NCBI GenBank assembly: GCA_937868675.1
Contig: CALMNJ010000176.1
Location: 1 to 5,361 of the forward strand
Direction of reading: 5' to 3'
Length of the DNA stretch: 5,361 nucleotides
From: an uncultured Bacteroidota bacterium
Lineage (GTDB): Bacteria; Bacteroidota; Bacteroidia; B-17B0; Aurantibacillaceae
The notes under the pieces are model-generated. The model was not told the origin of the DNA, searched no databases, and saw only the letters and a program-made list of their open reading frames with translations. This document shows, one piece after another, positions 1 to 5,361 of this stretch; position 1 is the first letter of the stretch; each line of letters starts with the position of its first letter. Position numbers and translations under genes: made by a program.

Positions 1-2
1 AT

Positions 3-3000
3 GGTTTGGCACAATCAAACATTTCAGGAATTGTACAGGATAGTGCCGGATTTTTCTGGATTGGCACTGCCGGCGGCGTGTCGCGCTTTGACGGGAAAAA
101 TTTTGAAAATTACACAACTGCCGATGGCCTTGCCGACAACAATGTAAGTGCCATTTTCCGTGACCGCCACAACACTATTTGGTTAGGGCACGAAAACGGA
201 TCGCTGACCCGCTACGATGGCAACACATTTAAAGAAATAAAATCGCCCCTTTTACCCAAAGATAAAAAAATTTACAGCTTTTATGAGGACAAAGCACAGA
301 ACATCTGGATTTGCACCGAATCGGTTGGTGCCATCAGAATGAGTGCCGAAAAAACGAATAGCGATAACTATACTTTCAAGGCTTTTTCTGGCAAAGAAGG
401 ATTAAGCCAGTATGTATTATCTGCAACTGAGGATGCCGAGGGTCACCTCTGGTTTCACACCGATATAGGCGTTAAGCTAATGGATGAAAAAAGCGAAAGC
501 TTCGAGTTTTTCAGGCCGGTTGGAATGCCCGTAGGACAGGTTACTTCTTTTTACCGCGACCGGAACGGTCATTTTCTTATTGGTACTGTAAACGGAAGCA
601 TTACCCGCTACAACAGTTCAAAAAAAGAATTCAGTACAGTGGTAGGTTCCGAGCAAATGTTTAGCACCATGTCGGGACAGGGGCCATGTATTATATATAC
701 CATGTATGAAGATGGTTCCGGAAATCTGTGGGCATCGGTGCTGAACCTGGGTGTTGTACGCATTCATCTGGCATCCGGAAAAATAACGCTCTTCAATTCA
801 TCGAATGGGCTCTCGGTAAACAAGGTTCGCTGCATGCTCCACGACCGTGAAGGCAATATGATTATCGGAACCTCGGGCGAAGGACTGGATGTTTTTTCAG
901 GCGAACGTTTTGTGTATTATAATAAACGAAACGGCCTGGCCGATAATCAGGTTTGGTCCATCTGCAAAGACAAAAAAAACCGTTATTGGTTTGGTACCAA
1001 CGAAGGGATTACCATTTACGATCCCGGCGCAGAAACCGGGAAGCAATACATTACGCTGGGAAGCAAGGAAGGCCTGCCTTCTCTTTACATTCGCTCTATT
1101 ATCAGCGATAAAGATGGCAACCTCTGGATAGCCACCTGGGGCGGTAAGGTTGTGAAATACGATATCAATGCCTCAAAAGTAGTGAGCGTACCCGCCCTGA
1201 ACGAAATCGTGAATAACCTCGTGGCCTGCCTTATGATTGACAGCCACAATAAATTATGGATAGGCACCCTGGAAGGCATTGTTGTTTATGATCTTACAAA
1301 CCAGTCCATAAAAACCATACGCACCATTGATGGGCTCAGCGATAATGATATTTCCTGCATTTTTGAACAAAGTAACGGCCACATCTGGATTGGGACAAAA
1401 CAAAAAGGGGTTACCGTTTTTGATGGTAAAACTTTTAAAAAATACAACCGTGAAAACGGGTTAAATTACAACAGTATATCTAGCATAACTGAAGACGGCG
1501 CTCACAACATTTGGATTGGCACCGAAAGTGGGGGTGCTTTGGTTTTTAATGGCTCGGCATTCAGGAATTACAAAATAAAAGACGGACTGCTCTCGGACTT
1601 TGTTACCCTGCTTGCCACCGATAAAAAGGGAAATGTTTGGATTGGTACCAATAAAGGAGTGAATAAGTATGCTGCGTCTACTAAACGTTTCACATCTTAC
1701 GCCGATGGAGATGGATTTACCGGCCACGAAACCAAATTACGCGCAGTGTTGGTAGATGAAAACGACAACCTTTGGTTTGGCACAGTGAACGGGGCTTATC
1801 ACTACTCTTCAAAAAACGATATTCCTGTTTCTATTGAACCTCTTACCCGGTTGTTGCATTTTAAAGTAAACCTCAACGAAGTGCCAGTGGGCCCTGAACT
1901 TACATTATCCTACAAAGAAAACTCACTTAGCTTTGAGTTTTTTGGAATTTCGCTTTCAAACCCTGATGGTGTTCAGTACCGGCTCATGCTTGAAGGCTAC
2001 GACCGCGATTGGGTAAAGGTTAATAACCAAACAGTTGAAACCTATCAGAATCTGGAGCCGGGCAACTACACATTTAAACTCATTGCCTGCAATGGCTGGG
2101 GAGTTTGCAACAGCGAACCCCTTAGTATGAAAATCACAATTACGCCTCCCTTTTGGAAAACCTGGTGGTTTTATCTTATCAGCCTGGCGGTTATTGTAAG
2201 CGGACTTTTTACGTTTATCAAGCTTCGTGAAAGACAACTCAAGCTCGAGAAAAAAATTCTTGAGGATAAAGTAAATGAGCGCACTGCCGAAGTGGTGTTG
2301 AAAAACAAAGAACTTGACGCAAAAAATCAGGACATAACTGCCAGTATACGCTATGCCAAACGTATTCAGGTCGCCATTTTGCCGCCCGACGATTATGTGA
2401 AGAGTACCCTCCCAAACACCTTTATACTTTTTAAACCAAAAGACATTGTAAGTGGCGATTTTTACTGGATGGAAACTTACAAAGAGTACGTTTTGTTCGC
2501 TGCGGTTGACTGCACAGGGCATGGTGTTCCAGGCGCGTTTATGTCAATTGTAGGGCACAATCTTTTAGACAGGATACTTTCGGAGCAACATATTACCGAG
2601 CCTGCCAAAATACTTGACGAGCTCAACAAAGGGGTAAGCTACACACTCAGGCAAACAGATCTGGAAGATAATACCGTACGAGATGGCATGGATATTACGC
2701 TGTGTTCGTTTAATCAAAAAACAGCTGAGCTTCAATTTGCAGGCGCTTACAACCCCTTGTGGCTCGCGCGCGACGGAGAAATTACCGAATACAAAGTCAA
2801 CAAATTTCCAATTGGGAACTCAAAATCCGGAGAGCCGCAAAATTTCACAAATCAAAGCCTCCAACTTAAAAAAGGAGATAGTATTTATATATTTTCCGAT
2901 GGCTATTGCGACCAGTTTGGAGGGGCCGATGGGAAAAAATTCAAGTCAAGTAATTTTAAACGGTTAATTTTAAGTGTGCAGCACTTAAGCATGGACACAC

Positions 3001-3092
3001 AACGTATTGCTTTGAATGATGCCATTGAAAAATGGCGTGGAGAACACGAACAGGTAGACGATATTCTCGTAATTGGAATGCGATACGAGTAG
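3..3092 (+). CDS. Beta-propeller / Y_Y_Y sensor with C-terminal SpoIIE (PP2C) phosphatase, 5'-partial
   Basis: Predicted inner-membrane sensor: periplasmic ligand recognition coupled to a cytoplasmic serine/threonine phosphatase. The frame is open to the left edge. A TTG at 6-8 could be called a start, but the preceding codon (GGT) gives the blade-like 'GLAQSNISGI', so the true start lies upstream. Residues below count from that TTG. Residues 1-600 hold 14 propeller blades of the Reg_prop type. Residues about 640-712 form a Y_Y_Y domain (YRLMLEGYDRDW from 658, then EPGNYTFKLIACN). A membrane helix spans about 720-740 and a short coiled coil 741-785. Residues 786-1028 are a SpoIIE-type PP2C domain with its acidic metal-binding residues present: SGDFYW (D818), VDCTGHGVPGAF (D835), DGMD (D893, D896), FSDG (D965) and VDDI (D1018, D1019). 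No histidine kinase, receiver or HTH follows, so output is probably dephosphorylation of a STAS-type anti-sigma antagonist or similar partner (inferred from the family). The partner is not in the window. The stop is TAG. Confidence 0.93.
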   Translation, partial: GLAQSNISGIVQDSAGFFWIGTAGGVSRFDGKNFENYTTADGLADNNVSAIFRDRHNTIWLGHENGSLTRYDGNTFKEIKSPLLPKDKKIYSFYEDKAQNIWICTESVGAIRMSAEKTNSDNYTFKAFSGKEGLSQYVLSATEDAEGHLWFHTDIGVKLMDEKSESFEFFRPVGMPVGQVTSFYRDRNGHFLIGTVNGSITRYNSSKKEFSTVVGSEQMFSTMSGQGPCIIYTMYEDGSGNLWASVLNLGVVRIHLASGKITLFNSSNGLSVNKVRCMLHDREGNMIIGTSGEGLDVFSGERFVYYNKRNGLADNQVWSICKDKKNRYWFGTNEGITIYDPGAETGKQYITLGSKEGLPSLYIRSIISDKDGNLWIATWGGKVVKYDINASKVVSVPALNEIVNNLVACLMIDSHNKLWIGTLEGIVVYDLTNQSIKTIRTIDGLSDNDISCIFEQSNGHIWIGTKQKGVTVFDGKTFKKYNRENGLNYNSISSITEDGAHNIWIGTESGGALVFNGSAFRNYKIKDGLLSDFVTLLATDKKGNVWIGTNKGVNKYAASTKRFTSYADGDGFTGHETKLRAVLVDENDNLWFGTVNGAYHYSSKNDIPVSIEPLTRLLHFKVNLNEVPVGPELTLSYKENSLSFEFFGISLSNPDGVQYRLMLEGYDRDWVKVNNQTVETYQNLEPGNYTFKLIACNGWGVCNSEPLSMKITITPPFWKTWWFYLISLAVIVSGLFTFIKLRERQLKLEKKILEDKVNERTAEVVLKNKELDAKNQDITASIRYAKRIQVAILPPDDYVKSTLPNTFILFKPKDIVSGDFYWMETYKEYVLFAAVDCTGHGVPGAFMSIVGHNLLDRILSEQHITEPAKILDELNKGVSYTLRQTDLEDNTVRDGMDITLCSFNQKTAELQFAGAYNPLWLARDGEITEYKVNKFPIGNSKSGEPQNFTNQSLQLKKGDSIYIFSDGYCDQFGGADGKKFKSSNFKRLILSVQHLSMDTQRIALNDAIEKWRGEHEQVDDILVIGMRYE
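48..1815 (+). repeat. Fourteen tandem propeller-blade repeats (protein level)
   Basis: Degenerate protein repeats of the form [D/G]-N-x-W-I-G-T-x-x-G-hydrophobic-x-x-[Y/F]-[D/N]-G lie inside the sensor gene. The motif tryptophan, or its replacement, falls at residues 18, 59, 101, 149, 191 (L), 242, 286 (I), 328, 374, 418, 461, 503, 545 and 590 of the visible protein, a period of 41-51 residues. Fourteen units fit two seven-bladed propellers, as in Bacteroidota hybrid two-component sensors. Blades 8-14 are close to consensus, with W kept throughout and WIGT or WFGT in six of the seven. Blades 3-7 are degenerate (WICT, WFHT, LIGT, WASV, IIGT). Similarity is in protein sequence only; the DNA copies have diverged. 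Confidence 0.85.
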
Positions 3093-3093
3093 T

Positions 3094-3111
3094 TTTTACC
3101 CGTTGGTAAAA
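3094..3111. repeat. Inverted repeat, 7-bp stem, directly after the sensor stop codon
   Basis: TTTTACC (3094-3100) and GGTAAAA (3105-3111) are perfect inverted copies around the loop CGTT, starting one base past the TAG stop. It could help terminate or stabilise the sensor transcript. The stem is AT-rich and no T-run follows on either strand, so it is not a textbook intrinsic terminator. Confidence 0.45.
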
Positions 3112-3113
3112 TA

Positions 3114-3132
3114 ATTAAATCACTAATTTAAT
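3114..3132. repeat. Second AT-rich inverted repeat in the convergent gap
   Basis: ATTAAAT (3114-3120) and ATTTAAT (3126-3132) pair perfectly around the loop CACTA. It lies two bases past the previous hairpin in the 143-bp gap between the sensor gene and the convergent coiled-coil gene. All seven pairs are A-T, so the structure would be weak and may be chance in AT-rich DNA. I recognise nothing else in 3133-3235: no open frame that looks coding, no tRNA and no clear T-tailed hairpin for the opposite gene. Confidence 0.3.
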
Positions 3133-3235
3133 AACGTAAGATCAGTCCTTTATTCAGGTCGAAGCTTGATGCATGAAATTTGAGTGAGCACTTAAACTGC
3201 CCTTGTTTCAATTCTTGTTTTACAAACCCTAAGCA

Positions 3236-4156
3236 TTAATCAAGTTTTAATGCGTGGTTGCCCACCACCACACCATCGCAGGTAATTTCGATGATATAAT
3301 TTCCTGGGACCAATTCTCCCTGACCCTCGCAATATATTACACCGCTTATTTCTGAGTTGGCGTAATTAAGTTCCGTTTTACCGGCAAAATAACCGTTGCT
3401 CTGATTAAAATTGAACTTATAATTCTCATCGTAGCCCTTTGCCATTTCTTTTCCATCGGGCGTCATTACGCGTATATAAACAGTTCGCTCTCCTGCTCGT
3501 GCAATCTTGTTCTCGCCCAGGCTAAAACTTACTTTCAGTTTTTCGGCTTTTTTGGCACGACTGGTTTCAATTTCCTTTTTGCCGCCCCGTTTATAATAAA
3601 CCGCCTTGGCCGAAATATTAAAACAGCTTAATACGCTTCCCTTTGCAATGGTTGATTTCAGTTCTTCTTTTTCTTTTTGCAATACGGTTTGTTTTTCTTT
3701 TTCGGCATCCAGTTTTTTAAGTACTGTTTTCTTTTCGGCCACAAGATGCTGATTAAGGGTATTAAGCGAGTCAATGGTACGCACATAACTCTTCATAATC
3801 TCGCGAAGTGTTTCTGTTTCTTTCCGCAATTTGGCAATGATATATGCATCACCCTTATGCTTTGCGGCTTCTTTCAAAAGCTCCTCAATCCTAGCCTTCT
3901 TCTCATCAATGTCCTTTTGCATGATTGAGTTGGCGCCTCTCAGGCCCTCATAGTCTTTTTGCAAAGAAAGAAGATCCTCTTCCACATTGTTTTTTTCAAC
4001 AATTATTTTTTCGGTCACTACCTTATCATGAACGATCTGGCTTTTAGCTGTAAGCCAGAGCCAGACGGTAATACCGTTGGTAATAAGAAGCGAACCGATA
4101 ATAAAGTATAGGATCAGCCCCCTTTTTTTGCCCGAATTTTCTTTTTCTTCGCTCAT
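3236..4156 (-). CDS. Membrane-anchored coiled-coil protein, unknown function
   Basis: A 306-residue protein with no assigned function. The N-terminus is charged (residues 1-12, MSEEKENSGKKR), then comes one hydrophobic helix at about 13-35 with no lipobox or clear signal-peptidase site. Residues about 42-172 are rich in K, E, L and Q in heptad-like order, predicted coiled coil, and include the segment LREIMKSYVRTIDSLN near 117-132. Residues about 175-306 are beta-rich and start with SCFNISAKAVYYKRG. They include the stretches LKVSFSLGENKIARAGE and YIRVMTPDGKE, and end GNYIIEITCDGVVVGNHALKLD-like strands. From memory this layout matches a widespread Bacteroidota family often mislabelled SMC-like or 'cell division' protein. 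The helix probably anchors it in the inner membrane with the coiled coil projecting; the side is not determined. The start ATG at 4156 is preferred because the next Met is residue 79, beyond the helix. It is divergent from comF and convergent with the sensor gene. The stop is TAA. Confidence 0.88.
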   Translation of the reverse strand: MSEEKENSGKKRGLILYFIIGSLLITNGITVWLWLTAKSQIVHDKVVTEKIIVEKNNVEEDLLSLQKDYEGLRGANSIMQKDIDEKKARIEELLKEAAKHKGDAYIIAKLRKETETLREIMKSYVRTIDSLNTLNQHLVAEKKTVLKKLDAEKEKQTVLQKEKEELKSTIAKGSVLSCFNISAKAVYYKRGGKKEIETSRAKKAEKLKVSFSLGENKIARAGERTVYIRVMTPDGKEMAKGYDENYKFNFNQSNGYFAGKTELNYANSEISGVIYCEGQGELVPGNYIIEITCDGVVVGNHALKLD

Positions 4157-4161
4157 AAATT

Positions 4162-4169
4162 CAAAAGTA
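4162..4169 (-). promoter_or_regulatory. Candidate Bacteroidota -7 box for the coiled-coil gene
   Basis: On the - strand TACTTTTG matches the Bacteroidota -7 consensus TAnnTTTG exactly and ends five bases before the ATG at 4156. That spacing would give a nearly leaderless transcript, consistent with the lack of a Shine-Dalgarno sequence. No TTG-type -33 element is seen at the expected distance, so support is partial. Confidence 0.25.
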
Positions 4170-4202
4170 AGTCACTTATTACCTATTTTAGTGATGCCCA
4201 TT

Positions 4203-4901
4203 ATGTCACTTATCAACGATTTCATGTCATTAATTTATCAAAGGCTTTGCCCTTGCTGCAAAGGCACTTTACTTTTGCATGAAACGCATATATGTACGGC
4301 CTGCGAAGTTGGTCTTCCCAAAAGCAGCAATCATCTTGACGGGAATAGTGAACTGATTCGTGTGTTTGCGGGCAGGGTGCCGCTGATTAAGGCTTACAGC
4401 CTTTACAGGTACCAAAAATCAGGCAAAGTACAGCGCCTGCTTCATGCCATTAAATACAAGGGGCAAAAAGAAACTGCCGAATACCTGGGGTTTCTTTTTG
4501 CAACCTATCTCCTCTCGTCCGATACACTTTCAGGTATGGATGGAATAATCCCTGTTCCGCTTCACCGCCGGAGACTTAAAATGCGCGGTTACAACCAGAG
4601 CGAATGGTTTGCCAGGGGGCTGGCAACCGGCAGCGGTATTCCGTTGTTTACCAACATGCTTGAGCGCAACGTGGCAACAAGCACGCAAACCAGAAAGAAA
4701 AAGTATCAGCGCTGGGAGAATGTAGAAGGTGTTTTCAGGCTACCTGACCCTGCCCTACTTTGTAATAAACATGTGCTTTTGGTGGATGATGTTATTACCA
4801 CAGGGGCTACTATAGAAGCTGCCTGGCTTGCACTGAAAGAGGCATCCGGGCTTAGTCTTTCGGTAGCGAGTATTGCTTTTGCCGGTAAAGAAACTATTTG
4901 A
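4203..4901 (+). CDS. comF: ComF family protein (phosphoribosyltransferase fold)
   Basis: A 232-residue cytoplasmic protein of the ComF/ComFC family, linked in other bacteria to natural transformation (handling of incoming single-stranded DNA) and able to bind PRPP. An N-terminal zinc finger has Cys16, Cys19, Cys31 and Cys34 (CPCC...CTAC). Next come the family motif PVPLHRRRLKMRGYNQSE (RGYNQ at 128-132), then TSTQTRKKKYQRWENVEGVF. The PRPP-binding loop VLLVDDVITTGAT is at 191-203, with the acidic pair D195-D196. Length is normal. The frame stays open upstream to a TTG at 4077, but that would overlap the divergent gene and add residues with no family counterpart. ATG 4203 gives MSLINDFMSL before the finger, as expected. 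ATG 4194 (three residues longer) is possible. No Shine-Dalgarno sequence is visible. Whether this organism is transformable cannot be told; comF is common in Bacteroidota without proven competence. Confidence 0.93.
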   Translation: MSLINDFMSLIYQRLCPCCKGTLLLHETHICTACEVGLPKSSNHLDGNSELIRVFAGRVPLIKAYSLYRYQKSGKVQRLLHAIKYKGQKETAEYLGFLFATYLLSSDTLSGMDGIIPVPLHRRRLKMRGYNQSEWFARGLATGSGIPLFTNMLERNVATSTQTRKKKYQRWENVEGVFRLPDPALLCNKHVLLVDDVITTGATIEAAWLALKEASGLSLSVASIAFAGKETI

Positions 4902-4967
4902 ATCAGTTTTTCCATCAGGCCACAAGGCTTACAAGGCCAAATAATACCAATTGAGGTTTTTTAACGT
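4902..4967. other. Convergent gap between comF and rlmH, no clear terminator
   Basis: Sixty-six bases separate the comF stop from the rlmH TGA. ACC (4946-4948) and GGT (4955-4957) can pair around AATTGA and are followed by a T-run through 4962 on the + strand. That is the layout of a comF terminator but with only a three-base core stem. GGCC at 4918-4921 and 4935-4938 can also pair. Neither is strong. Confidence 0.25.
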
Positions 4968-5361
4968 TCAGATATGATGGTATTTTTCTCCCCTCAGTAT
5001 AGTGAATGCCCGGTAAAGTTGCTCCACAAAAAAGAGCCTTACCATTTGGTGCGAAAAAGTCATTTTTGATAAGGAAACCTGAAACTGGGCGCGTCTATAT
5101 ATGAACTAGTCAACACCAAAAGCCCCCCCAATTAAGAAAACCAGTCGTTTTACCGAAGTGTTTTGGCGTTGAGTAATAAATTTTGAAAATTCATCCGATG
5201 AAAACTGCCGGCCATTTTCATCCAGTAAAACCAGCACATCATCGGCCATAATTTGTTTCAATATCAGGTCAGCCTCTCCCTTTTTTTGCTCGTTTACGGG
5301 CCTTTGGCGCAGGTTCTTTGGCACATTAATTGTCACCGTATCAAAAGGCGTGTAATGGCCC
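4968..5361 (-). pseudogene. rlmH: rlmH, 23S rRNA (pseudouridine-1915-N3) methyltransferase, broken by an in-frame TAG; 5'-partial
   Basis: RlmH is a SPOUT-fold dimeric enzyme that uses SAM to methylate pseudouridine 1915 in helix 69 of 23S rRNA. Reading leftward from the window edge, 84 codons give GHYTPFD, then NEQKKGEADLIL, VLLDENGRQFSS and KRLVFLIGG, all matching Bacteroidota RlmH. After the glycine-rich SAM loop (GGAFGVD) the frame meets TAG at 5108-5106. The same frame then continues for 45 codons: FIYRRAQFQVSLSKM, TFSHQMVRLFFVEQLYRAF and TILRGEKYHHI, ending at TGA 4970-4968. This is the conserved C-terminal knot, aligned without a gap, so one codon is altered. Counting 84+1+45 codons and about 27 off the edge gives the usual ~157. 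A product ending at TAG would lack most of the SAM pocket and dimer interface and should be inactive. A GTG at 5336-5334 could be called a start but is internal. Function would survive only with readthrough or if the TAG is a sequence error. Confidence 0.9.
5106..5108 (-). other. In-frame amber codon inside rlmH
   Basis: CTA on the + strand reads TAG in the rlmH frame. It occupies the position that in relatives, as I recall them, is usually acidic (GG-x-[YF]-G-x-[SD]-[ED]-x-x-Y-x-RA). A single G-to-T change from GAG would produce it. Three codons later YRRA resumes the conserved sequence. Confidence 0.9.

Noticed and set aside
6..8. TTG as the start codon of the sensor-phosphatase gene
   Set aside because: The frame is open to the window edge and the residues around it (GLAQSNISGI) are mid-blade propeller sequence. 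There is no signal peptide, which a periplasmic sensor needs, so the gene is 5'-truncated by the window.
1956..2522. A 188-residue open frame on the - strand
   Set aside because: It is antisense to the Y_Y_Y, membrane and PP2C segments, has no recognisable domain, and lies fully within a well-supported gene. The other internal open frames at 889-1131, 1085-1279, 1461-1727, 2683-2967, 3677-3928 and 4706-4915 were set aside for the same reason.
4077..4202. N-terminal extension of ComF from TTG 4077
   Set aside because: It overlaps the divergent gene's coding sequence, and the added residues read as the shadow of that gene. ComF proteins begin shortly before the first zinc-finger cysteines, matching ATG 4203 or 4194.
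4918..4938. GGCC...GGCC hairpin as an intrinsic terminator for comF
   Set aside because: The outer stem has only four pairs, the inner bases do not pair, and no T-run follows on the + strand. The weaker ACC/GGT hairpin with a T-run at 4946-4962 is better placed but also too short to call.
4971..5063. Translation restart at an ATG after the rlmH stop
   Set aside because: It would yield only 31 residues, lacking the glycine-rich loop, with no ribosome-binding site. It is not plausible as a functional protein.
5106..5336. A stand-alone 76-residue protein starting at GTG 5336 and ending at the TAG
   Set aside because: Both ends are artificial: conserved RlmH sequence continues upstream of the GTG and downstream of the TAG in the same frame.

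Overview
The window looks like chromosomal DNA of a member of the Bacteroidota. The grounds are the AT-leaning coding sequence, the lack of Shine-Dalgarno sequences, a TAnnTTTG-like box, a beta-propeller/Y_Y_Y sensor typical of that phylum, and protein sequences that match Bacteroidota versions of ComF and RlmH. No genus can be assigned. There are no tRNA or rRNA genes, CRISPR arrays, insertion sequences or phage genes.

Layout: four genes alternate in strand. (1) A large membrane sensor on + (3-3092) whose N-terminus lies outside the window. It has fourteen propeller blades, a Y_Y_Y domain, one membrane helix, a short coiled coil and an intact SpoIIE/PP2C phosphatase. (2) On - (4156-3236), a 306-residue protein with an N-terminal membrane anchor, a long coiled coil and a beta-rich C-terminal domain, of unknown function. 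(3) On +, comF (4203-4901), a PRPP-binding-fold protein with a four-cysteine zinc finger, divergent from gene 2 across a 46-bp gap. (4) On -, rlmH (5361-4968), the 23S rRNA pseudouridine-1915 methyltransferase, running off the right edge and convergent with comF.

The most notable observation is in rlmH. The reading frame is broken by an in-frame TAG at 5108-5106 (- strand). Immediately beyond it, in the same frame and with no gap, the conserved C-terminal knot of the enzyme continues to a normal-looking TGA stop at 4970-4968. A search that stops at the TAG would report only a small ORF and miss the 45 codons beyond. Candidate explanations are a recent nonsense mutation, a base-call or assembly error, or readthrough. 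Amber reassignment looks unlikely because gene 1 ends on TAG exactly where its family ends.

The genes do not form one operon, and nothing links them into a single pathway. The sensor phosphatase is a signalling protein probably acting on a partner encoded elsewhere. comF and rlmH are housekeeping or accessory genes. I see no convincing new multi-gene system here.
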